This document shows positions 22,415 to 33,620 of a stretch of DNA of 64,000 nucleotides, piece after piece. Under the pieces are notes generated by a model. The model saw only the letters and a list, made by a program, of their open reading frames with translations. It was not told where the DNA came from and did no database searches. Source of the DNA: Panopea generosa (lineage: Eukaryota; Mollusca; Bivalvia; Adapedonta; Hiatellidae). Position numbers and translations under genes: made by a program. Within the stretch, counting starts at the first letter, position 1. Each line of letters begins with the position of its first letter. The stretch spans positions 42,919,769-42,983,768 of the forward strand of contig CM055903.1 in assembly GCA_029582155.1 (NCBI GenBank), given 5' to 3'.

Positions 22415-23640
22415 CTATAATAATAATTCATAATCAAATAAACTGAAAACTGATAGATATGAACAACACTACACATCTGGGTTCAGTATCTGTTTTTATT
22501 CTTTTGAGCCCAAACAAGTTTACATGGTGACAGTAAAACAGGACAGGCGGGACAGTTGGGACAACAGGTAGCATTTTCGCACTATATTACCGACCATCAG
22601 TATGGCAAAGGACAGTCAATATATTGCAAATACAATACACTCTTTGTTTAATATCGAGTTTTTTTTATATATATCGATGGCAATTTAAGAAACCAGATCG
22701 TATTATGTATAGTTATAGTTTTATGAGAATCTATATGTACATAACTTTCATTTAGAAGAAAGGTGTATTCAAGTGGTTTAATAAATTAAGATATCAAAAG
22801 CCTAGACTGGAGTTATTTTATATATTAGTTTTAAACGTAATTGCTTAACGTCGATTCTGAAACAAGTTCTGACAACTTGAGCAAATCACGTTCGAAGTCT
22901 TCCTGGGTAGAACCATTACTACATGTGTTTGTAAACATCTTATATTTGGATACTGTGTCTACACATTTAATGTTTAGTTAAAATTTACTAATATTGGCGT
23001 ATGTCCCTTTAACTAGATGGGATATATACGCCAAATATGGAATCATCTAGACGACTACGGTTTGTTACGGTGAGTTCGAAAACGCCCTTTTGTCAAGAAA
23101 ATCATTGTACTTTATATAAATATTGAAATGAGGTTTTTAATGCAAAATAACGTATCAAACTACAATTCATAGTTGAAATATGATTGATTTAGATTTTCAA
23201 ATCCACCATAAACGTGACGAATATTAAATAATATTTTAACGGATTTGCTGAAGGGAATTATTATATAATCTTTAAATAAATATATTCTGATTGGCCAGAA
23301 TGATTCCTCATTGAACAAAATACTGTATGATATTGAACAGATTTTACTTTGGTTTTGCAAAACTGTGCATAAAATTACGATACACGGTTATTAAAAATAG
23401 CTGCTGGATATTTCAAGTGTAAGCCGAATGCAACGATGAAAACTAAGATATTCCGAATGCGGCGTTGTTTTCAAATTGCTATCAACAAGAGATTTGCGTC
23501 CGATTTGAGCAAAATTATCGATAATAAAGATGCCGATACGTCAAAAATGGCAACTGTTACATCAATACATATATGTCGTCAGTATTAACAAGAAAAACAC
23601 AAACACTCAAATAATTAGTTTAAATATAAAGATAACAACT
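22415..23640 (-). other. intron DNA with a SINE-tail fragment
   Basis: Part of the kringle 1 intron. At 22840-22925 a piece resembling the minus-strand tail of family D (GATTCTGAAACAAG, CACGTTCGAAGTC) is visible. Nothing else was recognised. Confidence 0.4.
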
Positions 23641-23644
23641 ATTT

Positions 23645-23730
23645 ATCAAGAAGTGTCTGTGGCATAGTGGTGATATGCAATATTTTGTTTTTTCCGCCAT
23701 GGTTCGAATCCCACCTGAGGAATTTTATTT
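23645..23730 (+). mobile_element. tRNA-like SINE fragment
   Basis: GTGGCATAGTGGTGATATGC followed about 40 bases later by GGTTCGAATCCCACC gives A- and B-box-like blocks, then a T-rich stretch. It is shorter than the other families and unpaired in this window. Confidence 0.45.
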
Positions 23731-23856
23731 TCAATTTATTTTTTTATGTTGATGTTATTTAATTTCTTTATTGAAATAGGGTCTACTATTGTTACATAAA
23801 ATGTAAAATGTTAATTTGGTGACCTTCGTCATTTCCCGTACGAAAACGCTAGACAA

Positions 23857-24098
23857 GGGGTGATATTCACCAACATTTTTAAGAATATTTTTAAAACTCA
23901 TGAATTAATTTTGAAAAACACAATGAGAGTCATTTTTAGACCAAAATGTGCAAGCATGTAAGGTCACCTGATATATAATCAAATACACTCTCACAATTAT
24001 TTTATCTGGCATGGTAAACTAGATATCTAGATTTGAAATTTGGATTTTCAAGCTCAAGTCTATGAATATTCTCATGAATGATTGGTGAATACGGCACC
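23857..24098 (-). mobile_element. MITE, copy 1 (242 bp)
   Basis: The ends are inverted copies of about 30 bp (GGGGTGATATTCACCAAC at the left; a minus-strand GTATTCACCAATCATTC at the right). The interior matches the copy at 26193-26445 in inverted orientation, including CTTGAGCTTGAAAATCCAAA and ATCTAGTTTACCATG. No coding capacity: a non-autonomous DNA transposon. Confidence 0.85.
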
Positions 24099-24151
24099 AG
24101 ATCTAGTAAAGTAAACAAACGCATTTATTTTTATTTTATATAATAAAACAG

Positions 24152-24253
24152 TTATGGATATTTCACCTGTGCAATATGATGTGCTATGCACCAGACAAAC
24201 GAAAACAGTTCTGGTGCATAACACATCATATTGCACAGGTGAAAAGTCCATAA
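24152..24253. repeat. near-perfect hairpin, 44-bp arms
   Basis: Arms 24152-24195 and 24209-24253 are inverted copies with about three mismatches around a 13-base loop. The core is TTTCACCTGTGCAATATGAT. Too long and regular for chance; it resembles a small palindromic MITE or a hairpin-RNA source. Confidence 0.85.
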
Positions 24254-24583
24254 TTGTATAATGTAATGTCACCTCAAAAGCTAGTTAGCCGCACTGTTAT
24301 ACAACGTCCACCTCGCCATAAAGGTTACTTCTAAGATAAATCAAAGTCTTCAATATGTAAGAAATGTGACTGTGGCTGTGGCATAATCCTGTTTTGCACA
24401 ACCTAAAATTTTGTTCTGACATCCTAACATACTGTCCATTGAAAATAAACGTTTTGTATATTGCAACACGCACCCTGTATGCAATCAATACGCTGATAAA
24501 GTTTGGATTAAACTGCCAATGGGTAAGTCACGGAGTATCGTATAAAATATTTTACTAACACCATATCATACCGTGTACTTTAC

Positions 24584-24681
24584 GGCTTGTTCTGGATGGT
24601 CACTCTATCGTAGACACGTGTACCCGTTAATCAATGTTGATTTAATTCCACTGTATAGTCCACCGTCCCCAATTTGGCACT
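24584..24681 (-). pseudogene. kringle/EGF receptor-like gene, exon: first half of kringle 1, with in-frame TAG
   Basis: Bounded by a TCTCAAAACAG acceptor and a GCC|GTAAAG donor; 98 nt, phase 1 in and phase 0 out, the same pattern as kringle 2's first exon. It reads CQIGDGGLYSGIKST, LINGYTCLR, stop, SDHPEQA. Cys to Tyr is again 8 residues and C-x-x is followed by TAG (24605-24607 on the minus strand) exactly where every kringle has Trp (TGG). A single G-to-A change explains it. So this is either a nonsense allele or young pseudogene, a sequence error, or a codon changed in the transcript. Everything downstream stays open. The upstream exons, including the signal peptide, were not found. Confidence 0.7.
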
Positions 24682-24769
24682 CTGTTTTGAGAAAACAAAA
24701 TGTAACTTGTTGGGATATACAGAATGAAACATATTTAAATGCTGTAAAAATATTATTGTTGTTATTATT

Positions 24770-25530
24770 TATTATTGTTTATTATTTTTGTTTCTATTGC
24801 TATCATCATTAATATCATTGATATCAACTACTACTTATTATTAATATTAATATTATTATCATTTATATCATTATAAAAATTATAAATATAATAGCTATTT
24901 TTATATTACTATTATTATTATTTTTAATAATATCATTTTTATAATTATCAATATAATAGCTATTTTTATTATATTGTTATTATTAATATCATTTTTATAA
25001 TGAAATATAATAGCTATTTTTATAATATTATTATTACATCACTATTATCATTAATATAAATATCACAATTATACTTGTCACTATTATAATCATTAATATA
25101 AATATCATATTTTTACTTATTACTATTATTATCATCATTATTATCATTAATATAAATATCAAAATTATACTTATAACTTTACTTATCATCATTAAAAATA
25201 TCATAGTTATACTTATAACTATTATTATCATCATTATTATCATTAATATAAATATCATAGTTGTACTTATAACTATTATTGCATCATCATTATCATTTAT
25301 ATAAATATCATAGTTATACTTATAACTTTTATTATCATCATTATTATCATTAATATAAATATCATAGTTATACTTATAACTATTATTATCATCATCATAT
25401 CATTGATATAAATATCATAGTTATACTTACAACTATTATTATCATCACCATTATCATTAATATCAATATCATAATTATACTTATAACTATTATTATCATC
25501 ACTATTATAAAATTCTATTATCATTGTTAT
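24770..25530. repeat. TA-rich simple and 55-60-bp tandem repeats
   Basis: A block of ATT/ATC-rich sequence. From about 25040 it organises into irregular units of about 55-60 bp with ATCATTAATATAAATATCAT and AGTTATACTTATAACTATTA. The long minus-strand frames rich in Ile, Met and Asn are by-products of this composition. Confidence 0.85.
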
Positions 25531-26190
25531 TATTTGCAATTTTTGAAAGACTTGTAAATTATTATTGATAGAATGTTGTCCAGAATATATGAATGTGGTG
25601 TTACACATGTTATTTATTTACGAATGACTTAAAACGAGAAAAAATACAACGCATTGTGACTTTGAGAGAGCCCAAGTTTGAACGCAGAACATAGCGAAAT
25701 CTCATTATCATTACATTCAACTTCGATGAAACTTTGGGATGCATCTAAAATTTATAACTTTAGAAAGTGGAAATTCCGATATAAAAGAGACAATGAAAGC
25801 AATGTGTTTTTATATCCGAATGTTTTATTGATTTGAAGCATTGCAAACTGCGATGGATATAATTTAAGACCATTTTTCAAGATGAAAATATTATGAACAT
25901 TAACGCTCATGTACATCATATACGAAGACATGGCATTTTGAATGATTTAATATACTCTAAGCCAAATAATTCTCGTACTATTTCATGGGCGTTTACATAT
26001 AGTCACTAGATGCAATTACTATAATTCTCTATGTAAGTCATTTCTAGTACATTGTATGTACCGTAAATATATTGTCAACAAAACGAATAAATATATGCAT
26101 AAATTTCCATAAAGTATAAGTATAAAGACGGTCAACAATCATAACTCAAATCGTTAAATGCAAATACTCCGGTTAATTCGAATTGAAATC
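25531..26190. other. no recognised feature
   Basis: Unexplained AT-rich DNA upstream (in gene orientation) of kringle 1. It could hold the missing 5' exons of that gene, but none could be supported. Confidence 0.35.
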
Positions 26191-26192
26191 CA

Positions 26193-26445
26193 GGGGTCGT
26201 ATTCACCAACCATTCTTGAGAATATTCTAATACTTGAGCTTGAAAATCCAAATTTCAACCTTAGAGATCTAGTTTACCATGACAGGTAGGGTCATTGTGG
26301 GAGTTGTGTTGACTATGCATTAGGTGTCCCTATATGCTTGCAAATTAAGGTCTCAAAAACGAGTCTCTAAATGTGTGTTTTTTTTAAATCCATTCTAGAG
26401 TTAATTTCTAAGAATATTCCTAAGAATGTTGGTGAATACCACCCC
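26193..26445 (+). mobile_element. MITE, copy 2 (253 bp)
   Basis: Terminal inverted repeats GGGGTCGTATTCACCAAC and GTTGGTGAATACCACCCC. Same family as 23857-24098 but in the opposite orientation, about 2.1 kb away. Confidence 0.85.
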
Positions 26446-26889
26446 TTGTCTCGTTTTAAATTCTTATATATCTATAAAAATGTAGAATGATACTTTGCCT
26501 CCCAGATCAGAAAGGAACTGTGAGACAACTTAATATAAAAATGTTCTGCTTGAAACCGACGATACCATTGCAAACAAGAATTATATTTTTGTTGATGATA
26601 ATGGCATTTTTATACATATAATGAAAGCTGTATGGACAATAAATAAGCATATGTTTGTATGGTGTTTAAAGACACTTTCATCAATTTTCCAGCTATATTG
26701 CGACTGTGTCCACTTAAGACAGTATTTTAGGCGCTGGTATATGACTTTCTGAAGACACACAGACATACCACCCTGTTATTACATATTGTGTATTGATATA
26801 TCTGTTAACAAAGCAAGAGTGGGCCTGTTTGGTTACTATCCATCAAAAACGGTTTAAGCCGATCAACAGTTTCGATTGGATTATTTGGC

Positions 26890-29805
26890 TTTCTGTTTTA
26901 CTTATGCTGTAAGGTGACGTTCACGAAAATCCAGGTCCAGCTTCATCTAATACATCCGATATGAGTTCCGGCTCGTCCTCCACTATGCCTAACGGATCAT
27001 TTGACCTCTCAGAACTTTTTTTAGCCATCTCTCATTTATTTATTATAATTTCTAAAGCTTTGCCCCAAAGATACACCAAATGTATGCTAATGTATGCTCT
27101 TTTGAATGATTGGCTTTCACGGAAACCTGGTTTAATAACAATACATCTACATCGGATCTTGCCTTTTCTAATTACCAAACACTTTTCCGTAAGGATCGCC
27201 TGACTAATAGATATAGCGGTGTCTTAGTTTATGTTAAGGATACGATCACTGCTCGCCGAGGGCAAGACTTAGAGGTAAACGTCATTAAATGTATATGCTT
27301 AGACATGAAAGTGAAACATAAACCTATTCTGTATGGCGTTTTCTACCGAATTCCATGGCAGATGTATTAAGGATTCCATAGCCGTAGCTGTCGATACTGA
27401 GATTAAAGACATAGGCACTATGGTTACTGGTGATTATAATCTTGACTGTCTCAAACCTGCATCCCGATTGAAAATTTGTATGCAAATCGGCATTTCCCAA
27501 CTAATTTCAGAACCAACCAATTTCGCCGAGTCTTCACAGTCTATTATTGACATTTTTGTTGTGTCCTCCCTCAATCTATTATTCATTTGTGGTGTAGGTA
27601 AACCCTTTTTTAAGCAGAATATTCACTCCCATTGTCCAGTTTTTGTTGTACCAGATACCCTAAACTCAAACACAAACCATTCAAGCTCAAGCTTGATATT
27701 TATCTGAAGTCAATTTTGATCAGTTGCGTACCAATAATCTGTGTTTGACTGGGAATCTTGCTTTGATGCTGCTAAAATTGATCTTTATTCTTCTAGTATC
27801 ACTGCAGCTTTACTTTATTTGTATGATGAGCGCATTCCTAAAATAGCTGTAACAGAACGACCCAACATACAGCAGAGCATGCAAAACAAACAACGCAAAT
27901 TATTAGAATACAGACATTACCATGCAAACCAATAAAACAAGATTACACGTATGCAATGAAAAACACGCACACAACACTAAAGTGGACAACATAATAAAGC
28001 TTCATCTATAACAACACCACTCGTCTAACTACTGGAAACTTCTTAATAATTTTAATAATCCCAATTCCTCTTAAACAAACATCCCAACACTTTTTCAAAA
28101 CAACAACACATACCAAACAAACACAAAAACAGAAGATATACTCAACACACACATTCCTAGATGACACTAATACAGACCTCAAATACTTCCTATCAACGAT
28201 CACGGCCCTAAACTCACCAACATTAACATTTAACCTAAGGAAGTTACTGCCTCCCAAAAATTCTAAATCAGGGAAAGTCACAGGTCCCGATACCATCAAT
28301 ATCATAGTCCTCAGAGAACTTTCAAACGAACTATCTCTTCTTTTTAATCTGGCTTCGTTCCCAAGGACTGTACTCTCAATCAGCTTACATATATTTATCA
28401 TACCTTTTGCAAGACTCTTTGGGATGGTAAATAAGTTCGAGCTGTCTTTAGGGATATTTCTAAAGCCTTCGACCGCGTGTTGCATAAATAACTGTTATCC
28501 AAACTTGAACATAGTGGTATATTCCTCTCTTCTTCTTTAGTCAATGATTATTTAGCTGGCAGAACACAATGTGAAGTCCTTTCCGGGTCCTCATCCGACA
28601 CGGTTACAATATCGGCTGTCGTTCCTCAAGGCTCAATTCTTGGTACATTATTGTTTCTTGTTTACATCGACTATATTGTTTCTGAAATTGGCACTACGAT
28701 TCGCCTCTTTGCTGACGACACAATCTTCTATGTCATTGTCGATAACCATCAACGTGCTGCTCTCCGTCTCAATTAATGATTGGCTTTTAACCTGACAAGT
28801 CACTTTCAATACTGCTCAAACTGAATATTTACTAATCCCTCGCAAACACGCCAAACCCCCACTATGCAGTCACAGAAAGTCGACACTGACAAACACATTT
28901 GAATGACTCACTCTCTAGCGATGGCACATGGCACAAACACATTGAAGACATCACCAAAAACGCTTGGACTCGATTCAACATTCTGCACTCTATCCAATTT
29001 ACTCTGGATAGTCAGTCACTCGAAGCCGTCGACATATCTTTCATAAGGCCTACACACAAATACTCTGACGTCGTTGTGGACAAAATAACAAAAACTAAAG
29101 AAGAAGACATCGAAAACTCAAAATGGAAGCAGTTAGAATCATAACGGGAGCAACAAGTCTGGTACCACTCAATAACTTATACAAAGAATCCGCTCTTGAA
29201 CCCTTGAAGACCCGCAAACGTAAACACAATTTGGTCCACTTCAACAAAATGGTCATGAGTCCCTTAACCCGTTCCTACTTATCCAATTTGACCCCCGATA
29301 CAGTAGGTGATGTTGCAAACTACGGCCCACATACATCTGACCACATTAGGAATGTTTTCTTCAATACCTAACACTTCTTTACATCTCTCCTCCCCTCCGC
29401 TATATCAGAATGGAACAAACTTCCTCCCGCCACCCGGTCTGCTGTTTCCACCTTGTCTTTCAAGCATGCTCTGAATTTTGATTAGAAAACTGTTCCAAAT
29501 TTTCACTACGATGGGAAATGAGATTTGGCAATTCAGCACGCACGGATACGGATGCATCTGTTTTTTCAAAATCATTGCAGAAAACTCTACCTGTGTCTGT
29601 GGAGAATTTCCGGATACTCATCACTATCTTTTCACATGTCGTTGATCTTCGCCAACAAACTCTACTCCATGATGTTCTTCGTCCTATTAATCGTCTAGAC
29701 CTAAATACACTGCTGTTCGGCAACGGCACTCCCTCTAATGATGTCAATCGTCAAATATTTCACCATGTCCAAACACTAAGCGTTTCATTAATTGAGTTGA
29801 ACTAG
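26890..29805 (+). mobile_element. broken, nearly full-length non-LTR retrotransposon ORF
   Basis: Pieces of one polyprotein appear in order with frameshifts and stops. A 2A-like GDVHENPGP lies at 26913-26939, right after a TAA. Apurinic-type endonuclease follows (AFTETWFNNNTSTSDLAF near 27110, GDYNLDCLKP near 27430, FFKQNIHSHCPVFVV near 27610). Reverse transcriptase has SAVVPQGSILGTLLFLVYI near 28615 and the catalytic FADD at 28708-28719. The C-terminal region includes RIITGATSLVPLNNLYKES near 29130 and a Cys/His piece CVCGEFPDTHHYLFTC near 29595. Several frames hold 80-120 intact codons, so it died fairly recently. It appears to be a jockey/CR1-like group element, but I do not assign a clade. 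Confidence 0.85.
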
Positions 29806-29879
29806 CTATCCTTTATTGCCATAAGAGTACCCGCAACACCTCAATATGCAAATTGTGATCACAACTCTCATTTCTTTCT

Positions 29880-29932
29880 ACCTACCTATCTACCTACCTA
29901 CTTCCTGCCTAGCTAGCTACCTACCTATTTTT
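29880..29932. repeat. CTAC tetranucleotide repeat
   Basis: CTACCTACCTATCTACC-type microsatellite just 3' of the LINE remains, perhaps grown from its tail. Confidence 0.8.
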
Positions 29933-30324
29933 TAAGGTAATTCAAGTAATGGTCAAGGCTAGTATACATAACTGTCAGTAGTTGAAGCGTCGTATACGCC
30001 GTAGGTTAACCTATATACATACCCAATCAGCTGCAACTGGTTTCTCGACGATCAAGTTACTTGTACATATGTATTGCTTACAACCCGTTTGTGTAGTAAT
30101 TATAGTGTTAACTTTGCTAGAAATAGCTTTCTTTTCAATTATGTTGTTATGTCACGCTGTGTAATGAATATATGTATATGAAGTATGTTGATACCAAAGA
30201 AACATTGGAATATCATGTCGCAGATACATGGTATTTTCATCAACAACGTCACATTATACTGTAACCGGACCAACAAAACCTAGATCTATCGTCTAAATGA
30301 TGAGCGCAAAGCGAAGAATCTTCC

Positions 30325-30425
30325 AGTAGTTTTTTTCAAGTCTTTGGTACGACCTGACCAGGGATCGAACCCACAACCTTCTGCATGCGAGTGGGATGCT
30401 CTATCTCTGGGCCACCGCTAAATAC
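30325..30425 (-). mobile_element. SINE family C, minus-strand copy
   Basis: Read on the minus strand: TAGCGGTGGCCCAGAGATAG, CATGCAGAAGGTTGTGGG, TTCGATCCCTGGTCAGG, GTACCAAAGAC. The same order is found at 31350 and 37510 on the plus strand. Confidence 0.7.
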
Positions 30426-31192
30426 GTGCTAATTTAATTTCTAACTTGGGGTAAGCATAACAATTTTATTAAAATACATGTTACGCTAATTTCTAACGTG
30501 GGGTCAGCAAAACAATATTTATTTAAAATATGTAACTTTAATTACTAACTTGTTGTCAGCATAACAATATTTATTTAATTACATGTAACTTTATTTACTG
30601 ACTTGTTGTCAGCATAATCAAATTTATTTAAATACATGTAACTTTAATTTCTAACATGGGGTCAACATAACAATATTTATTTAAATACACGTAACTTTAA
30701 TTTCTAACTTGGGGGTCAACACAACAATATTTATTTAAATACATGGAACTCTAATTTATAACTTTGGATCAACATAACAATATTTATTGAAATACACGTA
30801 ACTTTAATTTCTATCTTGGGGTCAGCGTAACAATATTTATTTAAATACACGTAACTTTAATTTCTAACTTGGGGTCAGCGTAACAATATTTATTGAAATG
30901 CACGTAACTTTAGTTTTTAACTTGCGGTCAGCATAACACTATTTATTTAAATACACGTAACTCTAATTTCTAACTTGGGGTCAGCGTAACAATATTTATT
31001 TAAATACGTGTAACTATAACTACTATCTTGTTGTCAGCATGATCAATTTTATTTGAATACATGTAACTTTAATTTCTAACTTGTTGTTAGCATTATCAAA
31101 TTAATTAAAATACATGCAACTTCAATGTCTAACTTGGAGTCAGCATAACATTATTTATTTAAATACATGTAACTTTAATTTCTAACTTGAGG
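30425..31192. repeat. 53-bp tandem satellite, about 14 copies
   Basis: The unit ACTTGGGGTCAGCGTAACAA, TATTTATTTAAATACACGTA, ACTTTAATTTCTA repeats every 53 bp (for example 30815 and 30868). Outer copies are more diverged (TTGTTGTCAGCATAATC). Confidence 0.95.
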
Positions 31193-31223
31193 GAAAATAA
31201 AGCAACTTGAGAAAATTAACAGT

Positions 31224-31561
31224 TGTATTATGTCAATGGCCGCCAAAATCAATCAAACCCAAATAAAGGTAAACTCTATAGAAACCAGTGTTGAGGTGAA
31301 CAGTGATTATTACATAAAACAGCCATCTTATCACAACATAGACATAGAGTCCAGATAGTGGTAGAGCATCCGCCTCGCATGCGGAAGGTCGTGGGTTTAA
31401 TCCCCGGCCGGGTCATACCAAAGACTTTAAAAATGGTACTAGCAGCTTCCTCGCTTGACGCTCAACATTTAGAGGAGAGTTCTAGGTCTGGTCGGCCAAT
31501 TGTCAGTATAATTATGTATTATGTCAATGGCCGCCAAAATCAATCAAACCCAAATAAAGGT
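31224..31561. repeat. 47-bp perfect direct repeat flanking a SINE
   Basis: Positions 31224-31270 and 31515-31561 are identical over 47 bp (TGTATTATGTCAATGGCCGC through to AAATAAAGGT). The 244 bp between contain a family C SINE. The repeat is longer than typical target-site duplications. Confidence 0.9.
31350..31510 (+). mobile_element. SINE family C, plus-strand copy
   Basis: AGTGGTAGAGCATCCGCCTC, GGTCGTGGGTTTAATCCCC, GGCCGGGTCATACCAAAGAC, then CTTCCTCGCTTGACGCTCAA and TTCTAGGTCTGGTCGG. The body matches 37510-37735. Confidence 0.8.
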
Positions 31562-32019
31562 CACGAATAACACAGACTCCCAGACGGCCGGTTATTGCAG
31601 CTTTACGAAATTGCAGAGACACGGAATTAATTTTGGAGATAAATTAAACCAAAGGGCAAGTGTGGAAGTTAGGGTCGTGACGCCGCCGGCAAACCAACAG
31701 CAATCAACACATGTGGAAACATCACCGCGTCGCGGCCAGCTCCTAACTCACACCAGCAATCTCGTTGACACTCATGCGCCAGCCGTGATAATATGACTGC
31801 TAGTCAACCGCACTAACCCATCGCAGCCATCGATAATTAGAGATGCCAAATTTATCCCGGCGCTTGTTGATCGAAACGATTATAGGCACAGTGTAACACC
31901 ATATGTGCACACCATATCAAAACGAGGAGAATCGCACGAGATCGGAGCAGAGAAAACAGCAGCCGAATTTAAACTTAGTACCTTTGTATTTTATGGTTTA
32001 ATTGTAGAGTTTTAATCTT

Positions 32020-32335
32020 GAAACGGATGTTTATGTTATGTGATACCACGAGGCAGTTCCCGTGAAGTATTTGTTGAAACAAACGTTTATGACAGAGTTC
32101 TGAATAAGATAGAGTCAATAACAAACTTATCAAATGAACAGTGCAATTTTGTGGTCCTTGATGATCTTAATGGTCGTATAGGACAATAAAGTGATATATG
32201 TTGAGCACGATGAAGTTGATCCGCATATGGGAGTACTTCCGGAATACTATCACCAAGACTTGCCTATTGCAAGAGCTTCAAAAGATAAATTTATAACTCA
32301 AAATGGGTCATTGCTTTTCATGCTTAATTGGCGTG
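32020..32335 (+). mobile_element. non-LTR retrotransposon endonuclease fragment
   Basis: In one plus-strand frame: CYVIPRGSSREVFVETNVYD, then NFVVLDDLNGRIGQ followed by TAA, and after a short shift VLPEYYHQDLPIARASKDKF. This matches the endonuclease domain of non-LTR elements (V-x-x-D-x-N-x-R-x-G near the centre, then a D-Y / R-x-S-x-D block). It is cut off by the 21-bp array and is a relic. Confidence 0.6.
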
Positions 32336-32339
32336 TAAG

Positions 32340-33620
32340 TGTAATATCCGAGTGCAGGAATGTATAACACAAGTGCAGGAACGTAAAACGCAAGCGATTG
32401 AATGTATAACTCAAATGCAGGAATGTATAACACAAGTGCAGGAATGTATAACACAAGTGCAGAAAATGTATAACGTAAGTGCGGAAATGTATAACACAAG
32501 TGCATGAGTGTATAACACAAGCGCAGGAATGTATAACACAAGCTCAGTTATGTATAACTATAGTGCAGGAATGTATAATTCAAATGCAGGAATGTATAAC
32601 ACTAGTGCAACATGGTACAACATAAGCACAACAAGACATAACACAAATTCAGAATAGTATAACACTTGTGCAACACGGTACAACACCCGCACAACATGAC
32701 ATAACACAAATGCAAAAATGTATAACACACGTGCAGGAATGTATAGCACAAGTGCAGAAATGCATAACACAAGTGCAGAAATGTATCATCCAAGTGCAGG
32801 AATGTATAACACAAGTGCAGGAATGTATAACACAAGCGCAGGAACGTATAACTCAAATGCAGGAATGTATAAAACAAGTGCAGGAATGTATAATATTAGT
32901 ACAACATGGTACAACACAAGCACAACATGACATAACACAAATGCAGAATTGTATAACACTAGTGCAACATGGTACAACACAAGCACAACATGACATAACA
33001 CAAATGCAGGAATGTATAACTCAAGTGCAGGAATGTATAACACAAGTGCAGGAATGTATAACACAAGCTCAGGAATGTATAATTCAAGTGCAGGAATGTA
33101 TAACACAAGTGCAAACATGTATAACACAAGTGCATGGATGTATAACACAAGTGCAGGAATGCATAACACAAGTGCAGAAATGTATAACAAAAGTGCAGAT
33201 ATATATAACACAAGCGCAACATGGTACAACACCAATGCAGAAACGTATAACACAAGTGCAGGAATGTTTTGCATAAGCGTAACATGGTACAACATTAGCG
33301 CAACATTGTACGACACAATTGCAGGAATGTACAACCCAAGTGCAGAAATGTATCACACAAGTGCAGAAATGTATAACCCAAGTGCAGGAATGTATAACAC
33401 AAGTGCAGGAATGTATAACATAAGCGCAGAAATACATAACTAAAATGCAGGAATGTATAACACAAGTGAAGGAATGTATAACAAACGTGCAGAAATGTAT
33501 TATACAAACCTAAAATAGTATAACGCAAGCGCGACATGGTATAACACAAGTGCAGGAATGTATAACACAAATGCAGAAATGTATAACACAAATCTTAAAT
33601 AGTATAACGCATGCGCAAAA
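32340..33620. repeat. 21-bp satellite, about 60 copies
   Basis: The core unit CAGGAATGTATAACACAAGTG is interspersed with variant units (CAACATGGTACAACACAAG, CATGACATAACACAAATG). Because 21 is a multiple of three and the unit lacks stops in most frames, long open frames appear on both strands (202 residues at 32668-33276 plus, 182 at 32786-33334 minus) with a 7-residue period such as ITQVQEC. Several frames are equally open and none has a start context or splice logic, so I call satellite DNA, not a gene. Confidence 0.95.

Noticed and set aside
25640-25760. Minus-strand frame reading SQSFIEVECNDNEISLCSAF, a possible exon upstream of kringle 1
   Set aside because: The acceptor and phase would fit and lectin-like residues are suggestive, but there is no convincing donor and no clear domain.
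28006-28485. 159-residue minus-strand frame
   Set aside because: Lies antisense over the reverse-transcriptase region of the plus-strand LINE and has no domain of its own.
32668-33334. Long overlapping open frames (202 residues plus, 182 minus) taken as genes
   Set aside because: They are by-products of a stop-poor 21-bp satellite; several frames on both strands are equally open and none has splice or start logic.
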